NCBI GenBank assembly: GCA_027924645.1
Contig: BSBN01000445.1
Location: 4,633,001-4,697,000 of the forward strand
From: Cunninghamia lanceolata
Lineage: Eukaryota; Streptophyta; Pinopsida; Cupressales; Cupressaceae
Reading direction: 5' to 3'
DNA: 64,000 nucleotides
The first letter of the stretch is position 1; each line of letters opens with the position of its first letter. Positions 13,410 to 24,304 of this stretch are shown here, piece by piece. The notes under the pieces were generated by a model. That model was not told the DNA's origin and did no database searches. It was given only the letters and a program-made list of their open reading frames with translations. Made by a program: the position numbers and the translations under genes.

Positions 13410-14239
13410 TGATGAGGGTCGCTGCAGTCCTCATCATTTAATTAAAAATGTAAATCCAAGGTGGTGTCTATGGTGATATGCAAGAGGGAGAAGAAATCAT
13501 TTGCATGACATTCTTTTTATACAAATAGAATTGAAAGGAAATGCATGAAATAAATTGCTACAATCAAATCTAAACTAAGAGCTTGTAAATTAAATTGCTG
13601 GAATCAAATCTATGCTAAAAATCTTGTGAAGGGAAATACTAGAAATGTAAAGAACTCGAAATGAAATGACTGCTAAGAAATGAAACTACAAACAACTACT
13701 ACTGCTAAAAGACTAAACTTTATTATTTCATAAAACTCTTCCCATTTGATTCCTTGATTATAATTAATTTATAGAATTCTTATTCTCAATCAATCCACCA
13801 AGAATGTGGATCTGAGATCCTATTCTTGAGGAAAAAAACTATAACTTCTTCCTTTGATTTCGCTGTCTTTTTTGACATCAGTTTTGTTTCAGTTGATTGT
13901 AGTCAAGAACTACTCATTTATTTTGATGAATCTCCTCAAACGGTTTCTGGGTTTTGTTCCTCCCTTTTCTATCTTTTTAGATCATTTTAAAATTCTAAAT
14001 TTTATTGAGAAATGAGGGAGATATATTTATTTTACTGTGACTGCATTTTTAACTTCCTGTTTTCGTGCTTCTTTTTAGGAAGTTTTCTGCCACTTCAATT
14101 TGGTAGAATTTATTCTCCAATCCTCTAATTGTTTATTACAAGGAAAACATGCAATATCATTAAGACATGTAATGACATTAATTAAGAAAAATATATGCTT
14201 TTATTTAACTAATAGATGAGACAATTTATTGTCTCATCA
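13410..14239 (-). repeat. E4 LTR, left copy
   Basis: 830 bp, closely matching 15290-16085. Its inner end lies against the PPT at 14240-14252. Confidence 0.9.
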
Positions 14240-15289
14240 TCTCCCCCACACCTAAAATGTTGCAAGTCCTCCTGCAACTCATAGTGAGCTTTTGGAGCCA
14301 ATTTCTTCACCTTTATTGCAACTTCTCTAGATATTTTTCTGAGAGGTGCATTGGAGATGCTCTGAAGATGTTCTAAGTTACTTTGGAGCTATCCAGAGCT
14401 AGCTGTCTTTTCCCCATGGTCAGTTCTGAGTTACTTTGGGGCTCTTCAAAGCTAATCTGGAGCTCTCCGGAGCTAATCTGGAGCTATCCAGAGCTAAATT
14501 TTTTTTTCTCAACATCTCTAGAGAGATCTAGAATGTTTTAATACTAGAAATAGAGCCCATGTGAAGCTATGGAGAGATCTAGAATGCCATCAAATGCCAA
14601 AATAAATCTGCAAGAGTTCTTAGGAGCAAAATTTTTTATAGAGAAATGCATGTTTAGCTTTGGAAGAAGGAATAAATATGCTAAGCACTTATTTGCAGAA
14701 AAGAAACCTACTCTATCCTACTCTACTTATTGATGTAGAGATAGGTTACACAAAACCATTAACTAGTTGTCGAAAATAACATCCTTTTCTCAAAAGATGG
14801 ATCCATGCATTCAACATTTTGAAAGGAGAGGAAAACCATGAGAAGAAGATGGCTAAATATTTGAACTCTGATGCTCCTCCTTCCTTTGAAATGGTAGCCT
14901 TCTCCATAATATTTGATTCTAGTAGTTGCATGGGCTGATTGGAAAGATCTTGCAATCCTTCCTCACATTTTGTTGCATGCATGACTAGATGCAACTCCTT
15001 TTCCTTCAAAAATCTGATCAGGTAGCCCTCCTTGGACTTTGAAGGTGTCCAAACAATAATCTTTTTCTTGCTGGGTCTTAAATTCATGGTCCTCCAGTTG
15101 AGGAAGTTGCATAAGAGCTGTCACCTTTGCATGCAAGAACCTCTTCCTTTAGATCTGTTGTTTTGGGGGGAATTTTTAAAATAATAAACCTAAAAAAGAC
15201 TTGCCAAACTAATTTTCTCTTTTGACTTGCTGTCACCAGATCAACAACAACTCCCTAATGACACCTTTCCCCAAAAATGGTGCTAAAAA
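14240..15289 (-). other. E4 internal region, no recognised product
   Basis: The region runs from the PPT (14240) to the PBS (about 15265-15289) on the minus strand. One open frame of 113 codons (15087-14746, starting MNLRPSKKK) has no motif that I can name, and its other frames look equally protein-like. A run of ggagct/agctct words at 14375-14500 (ctttggagctatccagagcta and variants) is a local imperfect tandem repeat. Confidence 0.5.
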
Positions 15290-16085
15290 TGATGAAGGTC
15301 ACTGCAGTCCTGATCATTTAATTAAAAATGTCAATCCAAGGTGGTGTCCATGGTGATATGCAAGAGGGAGAAGAAATCATTTGCATGACATTCTTTTCTA
15401 CAAACAGAATTGAAAGGAAATGCATGAAACAAATTGCTACAATCAAATCTAAACTAAGAGCTTGTAAATGAAATTACTGGAATCAAATCTATCCTAAAAA
15501 TCTTGTGAAGGGAAATATTAGAAATGTAAAGAACTTGAAATGAAATGACTGCTAAAAAACTAAACTTTATTATTTCATAAAACTCTTCCCATTTGATTCC
15601 TTGATTAAAATAAATTTATACAATTCTTATTCTCAATCAATTCACCAATAATATGGATCTGAGATCCTATTCTTGAGGAAAAAACTATAACTTCTTCCTT
15701 TGATTTATCTGCCTTCTTTCACGCCAGTTTTGTTTCAGTCGATTTCAGTCACAAACTACTCATTTATTTTGATAAATCTCCTCAAATGGGTTTTGGGTTT
15801 TGTTCCTCTCGTTCCCATCTTTCCAAATTATTTTGAAATTCCAAATTTCATTGAGAAATGATGGAGATATCATTGTTTTACTATGACTGCATTTTTAACT
15901 TCCTCTTTTCATGCTTCTTTTTAGGAAGTTTTCTGGCACTTCAATTTGGTAGAATTTATTCTCCAATCGTCTAATTGTTTATTACAAGGAAAACATGCAA
16001 TATCCTTAAGACATGTAATGACATTAATTAAGCAAAATATATGCTTTTATTTAGCTAAAAGATGAGACAATTTATTGTCTCATCA
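15290..16085 (-). repeat. E4 LTR, right copy
   Basis: 796 bp. It differs from the left copy by small deletions, one near 15560 where the left copy has extra ctgctaagaaatgaaactacaa-type sequence, and by scattered substitutions. Confidence 0.9.
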
Positions 16086-16404
16086 CAAAGACTTTTTCCA
16101 GTAGTTTCAGAAAATAGAAACTTTAATATCTCACGATCTAGATATGATCTTGAGATGAAACTCACCTGAGATGTTCACTTAGCTATTTCGCACCTTTTGG
16201 GAAAAATTTCAGGTCAATCTGAGCTCAATCAAAGAACTTACTAAAAATAGTAAGTCTCACTATTTTTAGCTCTCTTGGAAACTTTTAGAAACTTTGAAAG
16301 TTCCAAACCATTATCCAAGATAAAGGGTATTCAAAAAGACTAAAACTGGGAAGAATAGTAATCTTTTGAAGTTGCAAGGTTGAGACACTTTTCTTAACAC
16401 TTCA

Positions 16405-17144
16405 GAAGGTATTCATTACAAATCTACAACCAAACATATGCGACAAGATATTGTTGATGAAGTATAGTTATTTTTAACATTTATGTACATCTCTTCGAGA
16501 TTACCAACTTTCAGCTAGTCAGTATGAGAATCATACATCATCGACTCCTGTTGGTCAATCTACAGCTGGCTCATCTCAAAATTCATTCAAGAAGAACAAC
16601 AAGAATTTCATCAAGTTCAATAGGCAACATTCAAATAATTTTCACTCACAAGTGTCTCCTATTACAAAGCCTCTTAGGGCACCATTTCAATTTAGATGTG
16701 AAAAGAGACATTTTACTCCATTATCAGATTATCTTCATTCGGTAATGACTCAAGTAGTGAACAACAATCTTTAGAATCTTCCTCCTACTCATCCTTTAGA
16801 TAGTATTAAGCCACAAGGACCTTCATTTAATGTTAATTCTTATTGTCAATATCACTACTCGTCGGGACATGGCACCAAAAAATGTATGTGTCTTAACATG
16901 AAATTCAAGACCTCATTGATTCTAATATGATACAAGTTACTAGTGTGAATGACAATGGAAATAAGTTGGTAGCACCTCTGAATCAAAATCTATAAATCTT
17001 CATTGATCCTTTTCCTAAACATAGAAACAATAACATGGTGGAACAAAATACAATAGAGCTTGAAGATGACTATCTTGACTATGACGAAATAGTTGGCATA
17101 ATAGAAGTGGCTAAGGAAACAAGTAAAGATCAATCTCACCCATG
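16405..17144 (+). pseudogene. gag: E2 gag, C-terminal part
   Basis: Continues the frame broken at 7446. KVFITNLQPNMRQDIVDE is followed by a stop, then a degenerate spacer. A CX2HX4HX4C-like knuckle (YCQYHYSSGHGTKKC) lies at about 16838-16885, and after a one-base shift HEIQDLIDSNMIQVTSV, a typical end of Tat-like gag. A stop lies at 16993-16995, and the frame then reads on through an acidic stretch (ELEDDYLDYDEIVGI) to about 17144. No protease follows. Confidence 0.7.
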
Positions 17145-18183
17145 AGGAAATGGTATCTATGCTGAGGTTCCTCCTCTGTTATCTCTTAATGGATTAGGAG
17201 ATAACCAACATGCACAGGATATGCATATGGAACAGCCTATATGTAATCACTAGAAGCATGAGAAAGTGGTGATGATGAGAAGCATCCCATTTCATTGTGA
17301 AAGGCTCATTAATCACACAAAGTAGAATAAGAAAGGAAAAGAAAGGAAAAGAGCAAGGTGTGAATCATCCATGGAAAGAGGCAATGATTCCCCTCCCTGC
17401 AAGCAACAAAAGTTTCAAACATACAAGGTCCTGAGAAACAAGCACCACAAGAACATTCTGGAAATAAGCATCAAGCAGGGATGTGTTCTTCACACATCTT
17501 ACCACACTTGATGGAGCACCTCTCTAAGATGCTCACAAGTTTGTCTTCCTCTTAGATCAATATATTTATATGCGTTGTGTTGTGTTCTCTCATGTTGTGT
17601 TATATGTTGTTTAGGTCTCTTTGGATGACCCTTGATACTCTTGTAAGGTCAAGGATAAAAGGAGATCACTTCTGTTGTGACCATTCTTCTATTTTTTTCT
17701 CTATTCTTCTACTTTCCTCTACTCTATTTTATTGTTGTGTGTTGTGCCTTAGGGACATAACATTATGGAGGATGTCTTCGAGGCATCTTCCCATGTTGTA
17801 AACCCAAGTTACTCTTGTCTCCTCTCTCATTTGTATTGTTTCCATTCTTTAGTGACTCTACTAGTTAGTGGATGACAAAAATAAACAAATACTGATAAGG
17901 ACCTTGCGTCCCTTCAGCAAGAAAGAAAAAATGGACCTAGTCCATAAATGAAGATGGGGTTGATATATTACTGACGCTTGACTAGTAGAATCACTCTGTG
18001 TGATGTATCATGTTGTGACAAACCTTTTCAATACTCTAAATCTGCTCCAATGCACTTTGGATTGTTTTGTATCTCACCTTGTTTCTACACTTGATTCTGA
18101 GATACATGTAGTATGGCTTAATGGCTATACTCAGTTCTGAACCCGCAAGTGTAGCCTTGGTCTATTATGTGATTTAATATATG
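17145..18183 (+). other. E2 internal region after gag, no gene seen
   Basis: Short plus-strand frames with many stops, and pyrimidine-rich DNA at 17670-17760. No protease, reverse transcriptase or integrase motif in any frame that I checked. It is interrupted at 18188 by E5, with gttta duplicated. Confidence 0.6.
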
Positions 18184-19116
18184 GTTTATGTTGGCAAGAG
18201 ACACTGCTATGCATGACAGGCATTGTCATTTATTGCAACTAAGTCTATCTTACACATTCGCATTACATAATTTGTTTATACCAAAAGTCAAAGTGAAGAT
18301 TTGTCAAAATCTAGGTAGTCAGAAACAGAGCATGTGACAAGGTCCAGTCTCTTGGTTTGGATATCTCCGGTGGTAAATCACAGTGTGCTGCGGATCTGAG
18401 AGAGTAATAAGGATTGTCAAGACTATCTAAATCGAAGAATTTAGCCTTTGGTGATGAAGGATTCAAAAGTTATAAGCATCTGAGTATCGAGTTCCAGTTA
18501 GTCAGTACAGTCAGAAGAAGAATAGGTCGACCTAGTATTTGATCTTGGTCCAGATGAAGAAAAGTTGTTGGTTAAGCAATTTATGGTAATCAGTGGTATT
18601 GGCAGACATGATTAATGATTTGAGAATACAAGTTTTTGGTCTGTGTTGTTGATTGTGTGTGGATTCAGCTGATAGAGCAAAGTTCTTAACAAATGTTCTA
18701 AATTTTCTTGAAGCTGACTACAATTGATTGAATTTCTTGATGTGGATATATATATAGCTAATGGATTCGAGTGTTTTGAGGTGTGTGTGTGTGAAGTGGT
18801 GATGGAGTAAGTGCAAAAAAGGTAGAAAGAAGTGCAAAGATAAAGATCTAAGCTCAGATTATGGCCTAAGAGTGAAACAGGGTAGAATAAGGATGAAGTG
18901 TGTAAGATCAGTATTCTGTACTTAACTGGAACTGCACTTCTACAATCATAGATGCTATTCATTAGTTCAAACAATCTTTAATCTTCTTGTAATCATCTTT
19001 GTAGGAAGTGAGCCTCTTGGAGCAGTGAGCTCTGGGTAGTAAGCCCTGAAGGCATGTGTCTTCCCCATTTGTAATACTTTTAACAAAGTATAATTTCTTA
19101 TGGGTTAACCCCCACC

Positions 19117-19144
19117 GTGGTTTTTCCCTTAACTGGGTTTCCAT
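19117..19144 (+). promoter_or_regulatory. Candidate ENE-like stem with U-rich internal loop in the E5 LTR
   Basis: On the transcript: GUGG, five U, CCC, a six-base loop, GGG, three U, CCAU. Outer and inner stems enclose opposed U tracts. Equivalent structures are at 29558-29585 and 37141-37168 (E6), 60680-60708 (E10), 47835-47868 (E11) and 7612-7644 (E3). In the E5 3' LTR the outer stem has decayed (GTGG to TATG, 25614-25643). The role is inferred only from shape. Confidence 0.5.
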
Positions 19145-19280
19145 GTAAAAAATCCTGGTGTTATGTGTGTTGATTATGTTTCTACTCATGTGTTGTTGAT
19201 TTATGCTTTCATGGTTATATCATTAATTTTTGAATAAGTGATTATGAAGGTAAATTGCTGCAAGTGATAAAAGTTTTTGT

Positions 19281-19314
19281 GACAACTAATTCACCCTCCC
19301 CCCTCTTAGTTGTC
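19281..19314 (+). promoter_or_regulatory. Conserved hairpin near the U5 end of the E5 5' LTR
   Basis: Arms GACAACTAA and TTAGTTGTC pair perfectly over 9 bp and enclose a C-rich loop (ttcaccctccccccctc type). In the 3' LTR (25778-25808) the arms are GACAACTGA and TCAGTTGTC, so both partners have changed and pairing is kept. It lies 16 bp from the LTR end. Confidence 0.65.
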
Positions 19315-19330
19315 TGCCCTTATTTCAATA

Positions 19331-19344
19331 ATTGGTATCAGAGC
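19331..19344 (+). other. E5 primer-binding site
   Basis: attggtatcagagc, complementary to the 3' part of plant initiator-Met tRNA in the manner standard for copia elements, directly after the LTR. Confidence 0.93.
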
Positions 19345-19398
19345 AAGGTTCCTTGGAAGAAGCCTAATAGCTTGAGGAAGATTTGGGAAAGAGTTTCA

Positions 19399-20575
19399 AT
19401 GGGTTCAGTCAAAGAACAACTTCAATTGGCTTTAGAAGATCTTGATCAGTCCAAAGAAGAAGTAAATGAACTGAAAGAGAAACTTAAAGATGTTGATGGT
19501 TGCATTGAGATGTTAAAAGAAAAACTAAAAAAATGTATGGAAGGGAAGAAGGAGCTACTTCAACAACTAGCTAATTCTACTAAAGAAAATGGCATGAATG
19601 AGGATTTGGAAGAAAAGACAAAGGAATGTGAAAAGATGACAAAATAAGTTTATGTTCTAAAACATGAGATGGAATCTAGGGTGATGAGGCTAACCAAAGA
19701 AATTGAGGAAAGGAAGAAGACTGAAGAAGACCTGAATCAAACTCTGAAGGAAAGAACAGAAGAATGCTGCAGAATGGACAGAACAATTAGCCACCTAAAA
19801 TCTGATTTACAAGAATGTAGATATAATGAGGAGGAACTTGAAAGGTAAATTGTCATTCTCATACATGACCTAGAAATTGTAAATGAATATAAGGAGAAGT
19901 TCAAAATAAGCTCGACTAAACTTGAAGTACTGCTTGAGAGTTAGAAGAAGGCAGATGATAAGCATGGTCTGGGATATGAGAAAGGTGAAAGCTCTGGATC
20001 TCGTCAAAGAAATCCTAAACCAAGGAATCAAAGAAATAGACCTAGAAGACATCTAGTAAGACAACCTAATGCTCAAAGGTATCCATCTTTCAATGGAAAT
20101 TGTTTCAATTGCAATAAATTTGGTCATAGAGCTACTCAGTGTAGAAGTAGAGTGAATCAAAATGGTCCATCTTTCTTTGGTTAATGCTTCAATTGTAAAA
20201 GGTACGGTCATAGATCCAATGGATGCAGAAGTATGATGAACTACTCTAACAACAAAAGAAATTTCAATTCTTTCAATGGCTACTGTTTTGCATGCAATAG
20301 ATTTGGACATATGGCTAATCAGTGTAGATCAAGAGGAAATCAATCAAATGGGTAAAGAAATGTTGTGTGCTTCAACTGTAACCGATTCGGTCATGTTGCA
20401 AGATTCTGTAGAAGTAGGAATGATGATAGAAAAGGTCTGGTAAATAGAAAACTGGATGAGCAGAGACAAGACAAAGGCAAGGGCAAAGTTGATGTGAATG
20501 AGGTCTAGAATGAAATGAAAAAAACATGGGTAAAGAAAGGTGAAATCTAGTGCTGATAATTCCTCTAGGAATTGA
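19399..20575 (+). pseudogene. E5 ORF1: coiled coil plus four CCHC knuckles (reduced gag-like protein)
   Basis: Begins ATG at 19399 (MGSVKEQLQLALEDLDQ), 55 bases after the PBS, as E10 ORF1 does. Residues 1 to about 175 are a Lys/Glu-rich coiled coil. Then comes a basic stretch and four CX2CX4HX4C knuckles at 20101-20142 (CFNCNKFGHRATQC), 20185-20226, 20284-20325 and 20368-20409, and a Lys-rich tail. About six in-frame stops and one frameshift near 20545 make it a pseudogene. The start of the typical copia gag domain is absent. The part from the end of the coiled coil through the first knuckle aligns by eye with E11 gag: GLGYEKGE with GLGFEEGE, LVRQPN with PVRQSY, and FNGNCFNCNKFGHRA with FNGHCYACNQFGHKA. 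A nucleic-acid-binding particle protein is the likely role. Confidence 0.8.
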
Positions 20576-20999
20576 ATAAGGAGCTCTAGCTTAGGGGGAG
20601 CTGCATTAAAAATCTGATTCCCCTTACTAGTAAATGGGTGCTTGAATTTGGCACGATGAATGAAGATAAAGAAGCCTATTATAGACCTGTTGGAGAAAAT
20701 TCTGAAAGAAAAGAAGCTAATGTGATTGATTGCAAAGCAATTGAAGATTAATTTCTTACAAAAATAGTGTAACTGGATGTATTAGGGTAGAGCATTTATT
20801 ACAATGATAAATTAGGTTTTGCGAAGGATAAAAAGTCATTCATTCAATCATTTGGATCACTTTGCATTTGAAGAGAATGAGCAGAAGAGCACCTAAGCTA
20901 AGATTTCAAGGATTTGAAGTGTGATTGGTGAATTCATTTGCTAACCCTAATTCCATGGAAGAAAAAGGTATTTTTCTATGAATCTTTGAACTCATAATC
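20576..20999 (+). other. E5 linker between ORF1 and ORF2 with PPT-like tract at 20581-20600
   Basis: Starts just after the ORF1 stop. The 20 bases at 20581-20600 (gagctctagcttagggggag) are identical to the minus strand of 59246-59265 in E10, at the same place relative to ORF1, while the surroundings have diverged. The core ttagggggag matches the PPT words upstream of the 3' LTR. The rest has short frames only. aaaaaggtattt precedes the ORF2 start in E5 and E10 alike and could be leader or splice-donor sequence; this is not established. Confidence 0.6.
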
Positions 21000-23900
21000 T
21001 TGGCTACACCATTGGTTGTTGATATTACTGAAAGGCCCTGACACAAATTAAAGAAGCATCCACACAAATTAGTATAAGTCAATACGTTAGGTGCATTTTC
21101 AAATGTTCCATATGGTGTATTACATGTTGGAGATATTAGGGCCTATATTCATGCTAGCATAGATGAATTTGGGGACTCAAGGTTTGTAGATTTGTTCAAG
21201 AATCATCTAAGGGATGAAATTCACAGTCTTAAACCTGAGTATAAGACACTACATGATAAACATTTCATCCAGATTATAGGGTTTCCATCCTTTGATGAAG
21301 ATGAATGGGTCTAGTATGTTTTAAGCCAAATGCATGATGAATTTTTGTGGCTAATGAAAACCTTCAAGATCACCAAGGACGCCATCAAGGTTGTGACAAG
21401 GTTAAACTCATCCAGTGGACTGCTAATGTTGAAAGCAATAAAGAATCAAACAATAACTGATGCTACTTGTTCAAGGTTTGACAAAAGGGCAATGACAATC
21501 AATGACATTATTGATCCAGATGTTAAGTTTTCTTCAATGGTAATAGGTTACAAAATTTATCACTCTAGCAGGGAGAACTTTGCTTCTAGAATGGCCATAT
21601 ATGTTGCATACAAAATTTTAAGAGAGAATGTTGATTATGACTTGTGTGAGTTATTGTAGAACTAGTTGATGGAAAATTTGAACAAGGTAAAGAAGGATAA
21701 GAAAAACACCTTCAAATATGGTACACTAAACTTATGTTTGTTCTTCTATTTCATGAATGAGTCGCCCGACAAGAAAAGCATGTGTTGGAGAAATGACAAA
21801 CCTGTTGCTATATAGATAAGAGAGCACTTGAACATCATTGGTGACTTTAAAGCATAGAAAACTACAATCTGGGGTTACTTCAAGAATTTTCAGAGTATGA
21901 TGCATTCTATGGAAATAATTCTTAAATTAGTTATTGAGAAATACAAGAATGGGATATGCTTCATGGTGGATACTAATCAGTATTTAATGGAAGCAGTAGA
22001 ACCCAGAACTATCTGGATCATGCCCATGGGGTATGAGGTAGATGAGAAAATTTTGGATATGTATGCTCAACATCTCTTGAGCAAACCCAAGGATGATTCT
22101 GTGGAGAGATTTGGGACATATAAGAAGCTTAGTTTGAAACTACATGTTGAGCTCAGAAAACTTGAAATCAAGAGGAAAGTTCAAAAGCAAGTAGAAATGT
22201 ATCCTGAAAGCATTGGCATAACTAAGGAAGTTGTGAAGCATAATAGAGAAAGGATAGAAAAAGCTAAGAAGGAGATGCAGGATAAGAAATAAGGAAGTGC
22301 TCTGGAGGTCTCCACTAGCTAGCTTAGAAAAACAAGAAGCTCTGCTACTGCCTCTGTTCACACAAAACCTGTCAGAATAGAGAAACTGGAAGACAAACCA
22401 TCCGTTAAAGATGGTAAAAGAATGAAGACTAAAGCATCCAGAACATATAAGAGCATTAAAGATGATGAGGAGACAGAATCAGATGAAGCAGTAAAGGAAA
22501 TAAAAACAAAGAAAGCAGAAGCTTCAAAGACTGCAAAAGATAAGCCTTCCAGAAGTATGAAGGTAAGTAAAAGATAAAAGACTGAAACCCAAACTAGAAA
22601 ATCCACTTTATCTGTAGAAGAAATTGTGAATACTATGACAATTCATGGGAATCTAAAACCCATAGTAAAATACTATGACACTTTTGATGATGCAAACAAG
22701 AGAATTTTGGAGGATGCCACTGTAAAATACTTGAATACATTCAATAGAGCTCTTGTGGAAATTTTATCTGAAATTCCTACGAGTCTGAGTAACATTTTGG
22801 AAATGAGGAAAGAGGCTACCAAAGCTAAAGATTTGGAGCTGAGGGAACATGTGTTATCTAGTTTGTGTCTGGTGATCTCCAACAAAGAAGCAGATAAAAT
22901 TTTTAAAGAGGTCAAGAATGATTTCAGAAGAAAAACAAGGATGAATAAGCTGATGATTAGAGATATTGATGAAGTTGTTAAAGAAACAAAATAGATTCTG
23001 AAGAAAGTACTGGACAAGAACAAGTTCTATGTGGTTACAGAAGAATCGGTTGATACTGAGGATGCCTTAATTCTGAATGATAAAGAGCAGCAAAGAGATG
23101 AGCAGCAAACTAAGATAGATGAATCCTCTATTCCAAAAGAGGAAGCAATAAACAAAGAAGATGAAAAGATGATAGATAAAACTGATGATGTAGGAGGTAT
23201 TCAAACTCCTCCGAATCAATCTGGTAAAGAACATACAGAGATGAATGTTGAAACAGATGAAGATGATTCATTGAAAAATAAAGAGCATGAAACAGAAGAA
23301 GCTAAGGACCAAGAAGTATGAAAAGGAAGAAGAGATTGCAAAGGTTGAGGAACAGCCCAAGAAAGAAAATCCAGTTGACAGTACTAGTAAGAATCAAATA
23401 GATACATCAGTATCTTGGGCAAGAGACACTGCAGAAGCAGTGAAGAAAATTTTGGAAGGAGATAAACAAATTGAAGAAGATCAGGACATAATACAAGGTC
23501 CAATAAATTTTGATACCTTATCTCCGGTGCAGAAGATAAAATTGGCCTCCATTGCTCAAACCGAGGCCAGAGAAGATATTCAGAAGTCTCACATGGAAGA
23601 CAGTGAGCTACTTGGTCTTGCATCTGGAATTCTAGAGAAAATCATGGCAACATTCCAGAAGGATTCATCTGCATCTCCCTCTAGCTAGTTGAAAAGTCTA
23701 ATAAACTCTGTAAGTTCTCATTTTGAATCTCTTCAAAAGTTTGCAGAGGTCAAGGTTCAAAATGAATTCAATGATAAAAGATTTGATGCTCTAAAAGGGA
23801 TGATTGCATTAGATAGAATTGTGCTGGATACCAGTGTTAAGAATATTCAAAATGCTCTTACAGAAGGAGGGAATGTATATAATTTTTTTTATCTTGTCCT

Positions 23901-24304
23901 AAATCTATAGAGGACATTGAAATAAAAATAAAGAAGTCTAAGGAAAAATTGTCAAGTGTATACCAATCTTTTGATCCCCTAATAGTATCAGTAATGAGCC
24001 AAAAATGTCAAATGATCAGCCTGATTGAAGAGATAAAGAAATTAATGAAGGAAAAGAACAACATTGAGACAAGAATGTGTGAGCTCCGGGGACTAATTTC
24101 CCCTAAGTTGGATGCAATGTTCAATACCATGACAAAAGCCCAAACTGTTGCTTAATCAAGTGATCCCATTGACTTGAGAAAAGCAGAGTCTCAAGCATTC
24201 CTATTCAGTGGTAACATCTCAATTTTGAATAGTATGAAGAAGAGTTGGGACAATGAGTTGGCACTATTGAAGAATATCTTTTGTGATGTGTTCAAACTTA
24301 TGTA
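21000..24304 (+). pseudogene. E5 ORF2: unknown protein of about 1100 codons in the place of pol
   Basis: The start corresponds to E10 ORF2 (ATGGCTACTCC) but has become TTG at 21000. N-terminal 300 codons: globular, with DEDEWV*YVLSQMHDEFLWLM, FKITKDAIKVVT, DPDVKFSSMVIGYKIYHSS and DYDLCELL, nearly the same words as E10. Then comes FYFMNESPDKKS, and IWIMPMGYEVDEKIL about 330 codons in. A Lys/Glu-rich middle (22140-23350) follows, then a C-terminal coiled-coil region ending FCDVFKLM at 24304. There are about 14 stops, most explained by C-to-T or G-to-A changes, and a few frameshifts. No RT, integrase or protease motifs. The position before the 3' LTR and the coiled coils recall env-like ORFs of Sireviruses, but no clear membrane segment is visible. 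I do not recognise the family and assign no function. Confidence 0.75.

Larger units (their letters stand above)
13410..16085 (-). mobile_element. E4: small non-autonomous LTR element nested in the E3 LTR
   Basis: LTRs 13410-14239 and 15290-16085 start TGATGA and end TCTCATCA, flanked by a perfect TSD caaag (13405-13409 and 16086-16090). The internal region is only 1050 bp and no retroelement protein is recognisable in it. Beside the left LTR, tctcccccacacc reads as a PPT on the minus strand. Beside the right LTR, the minus strand reads TAGCACCATTTTTGGGG, a degenerate form of the tRNA-Asp type PBS (TGGCGCCGTTGCCGGGG) of Athila-like gypsy elements. It is therefore probably a deletion derivative of a gypsy element. 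Confidence 0.9.
7452..16399 (-). mobile_element. E3: Ty1/copia element with gag-pol, inserted in E2 gag
   Basis: LTRs at 7452-8469 and 12723-16399 (the second holding E4) start TGAAAGGAAGC and end TTCTTAACA on the plus strand. The TSD is cttca at 7447-7451 and 16400-16404, perfect on both sides. Removing the element restores the E2 gag frame. Next to the left LTR, ttctcccacttg is the PPT; next to the right LTR, gctctgatac is the PBS. Without E4 it is about 6.3 kb, normal for a plant copia element. Domain order gag, protease, integrase, reverse transcriptase, RNase H confirms copia. Confidence 0.93.
12723..16399 (-). repeat. E3 5' LTR (right on the map), interrupted by E4
   Basis: 12723-13409 and 16091-16399 together match the left LTR. 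The break falls inside gttcaaagactttttc, where E4 inserted and duplicated caaag. About 1 kb of LTR remains. At the outer end GGAAGCA and TGCTTCC can pair (12728-12754). Confidence 0.9.
18189..19330 (+). repeat. E5 5' LTR
   Basis: 1142 bp, TGTTGG to CAATA. A TATA-like tatatatatag lies near 18747-18757, with the matching box near 25243 in the 3' copy. gggttaaccc (19102-19111) is a 10-bp palindrome directly before the U-rich stem structure at 19117-19144. A G/C-rich box paired by flanking arms is at 19281-19314. The LTR ends in TA, not the usual CA, in both copies. Confidence 0.92.

Noticed and set aside
19331..19344. tRNA gene at the PBS sites
   Set aside because: Only the 12-14 bases complementary to a tRNA 3' end are present. 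No cloverleaf surrounds them.
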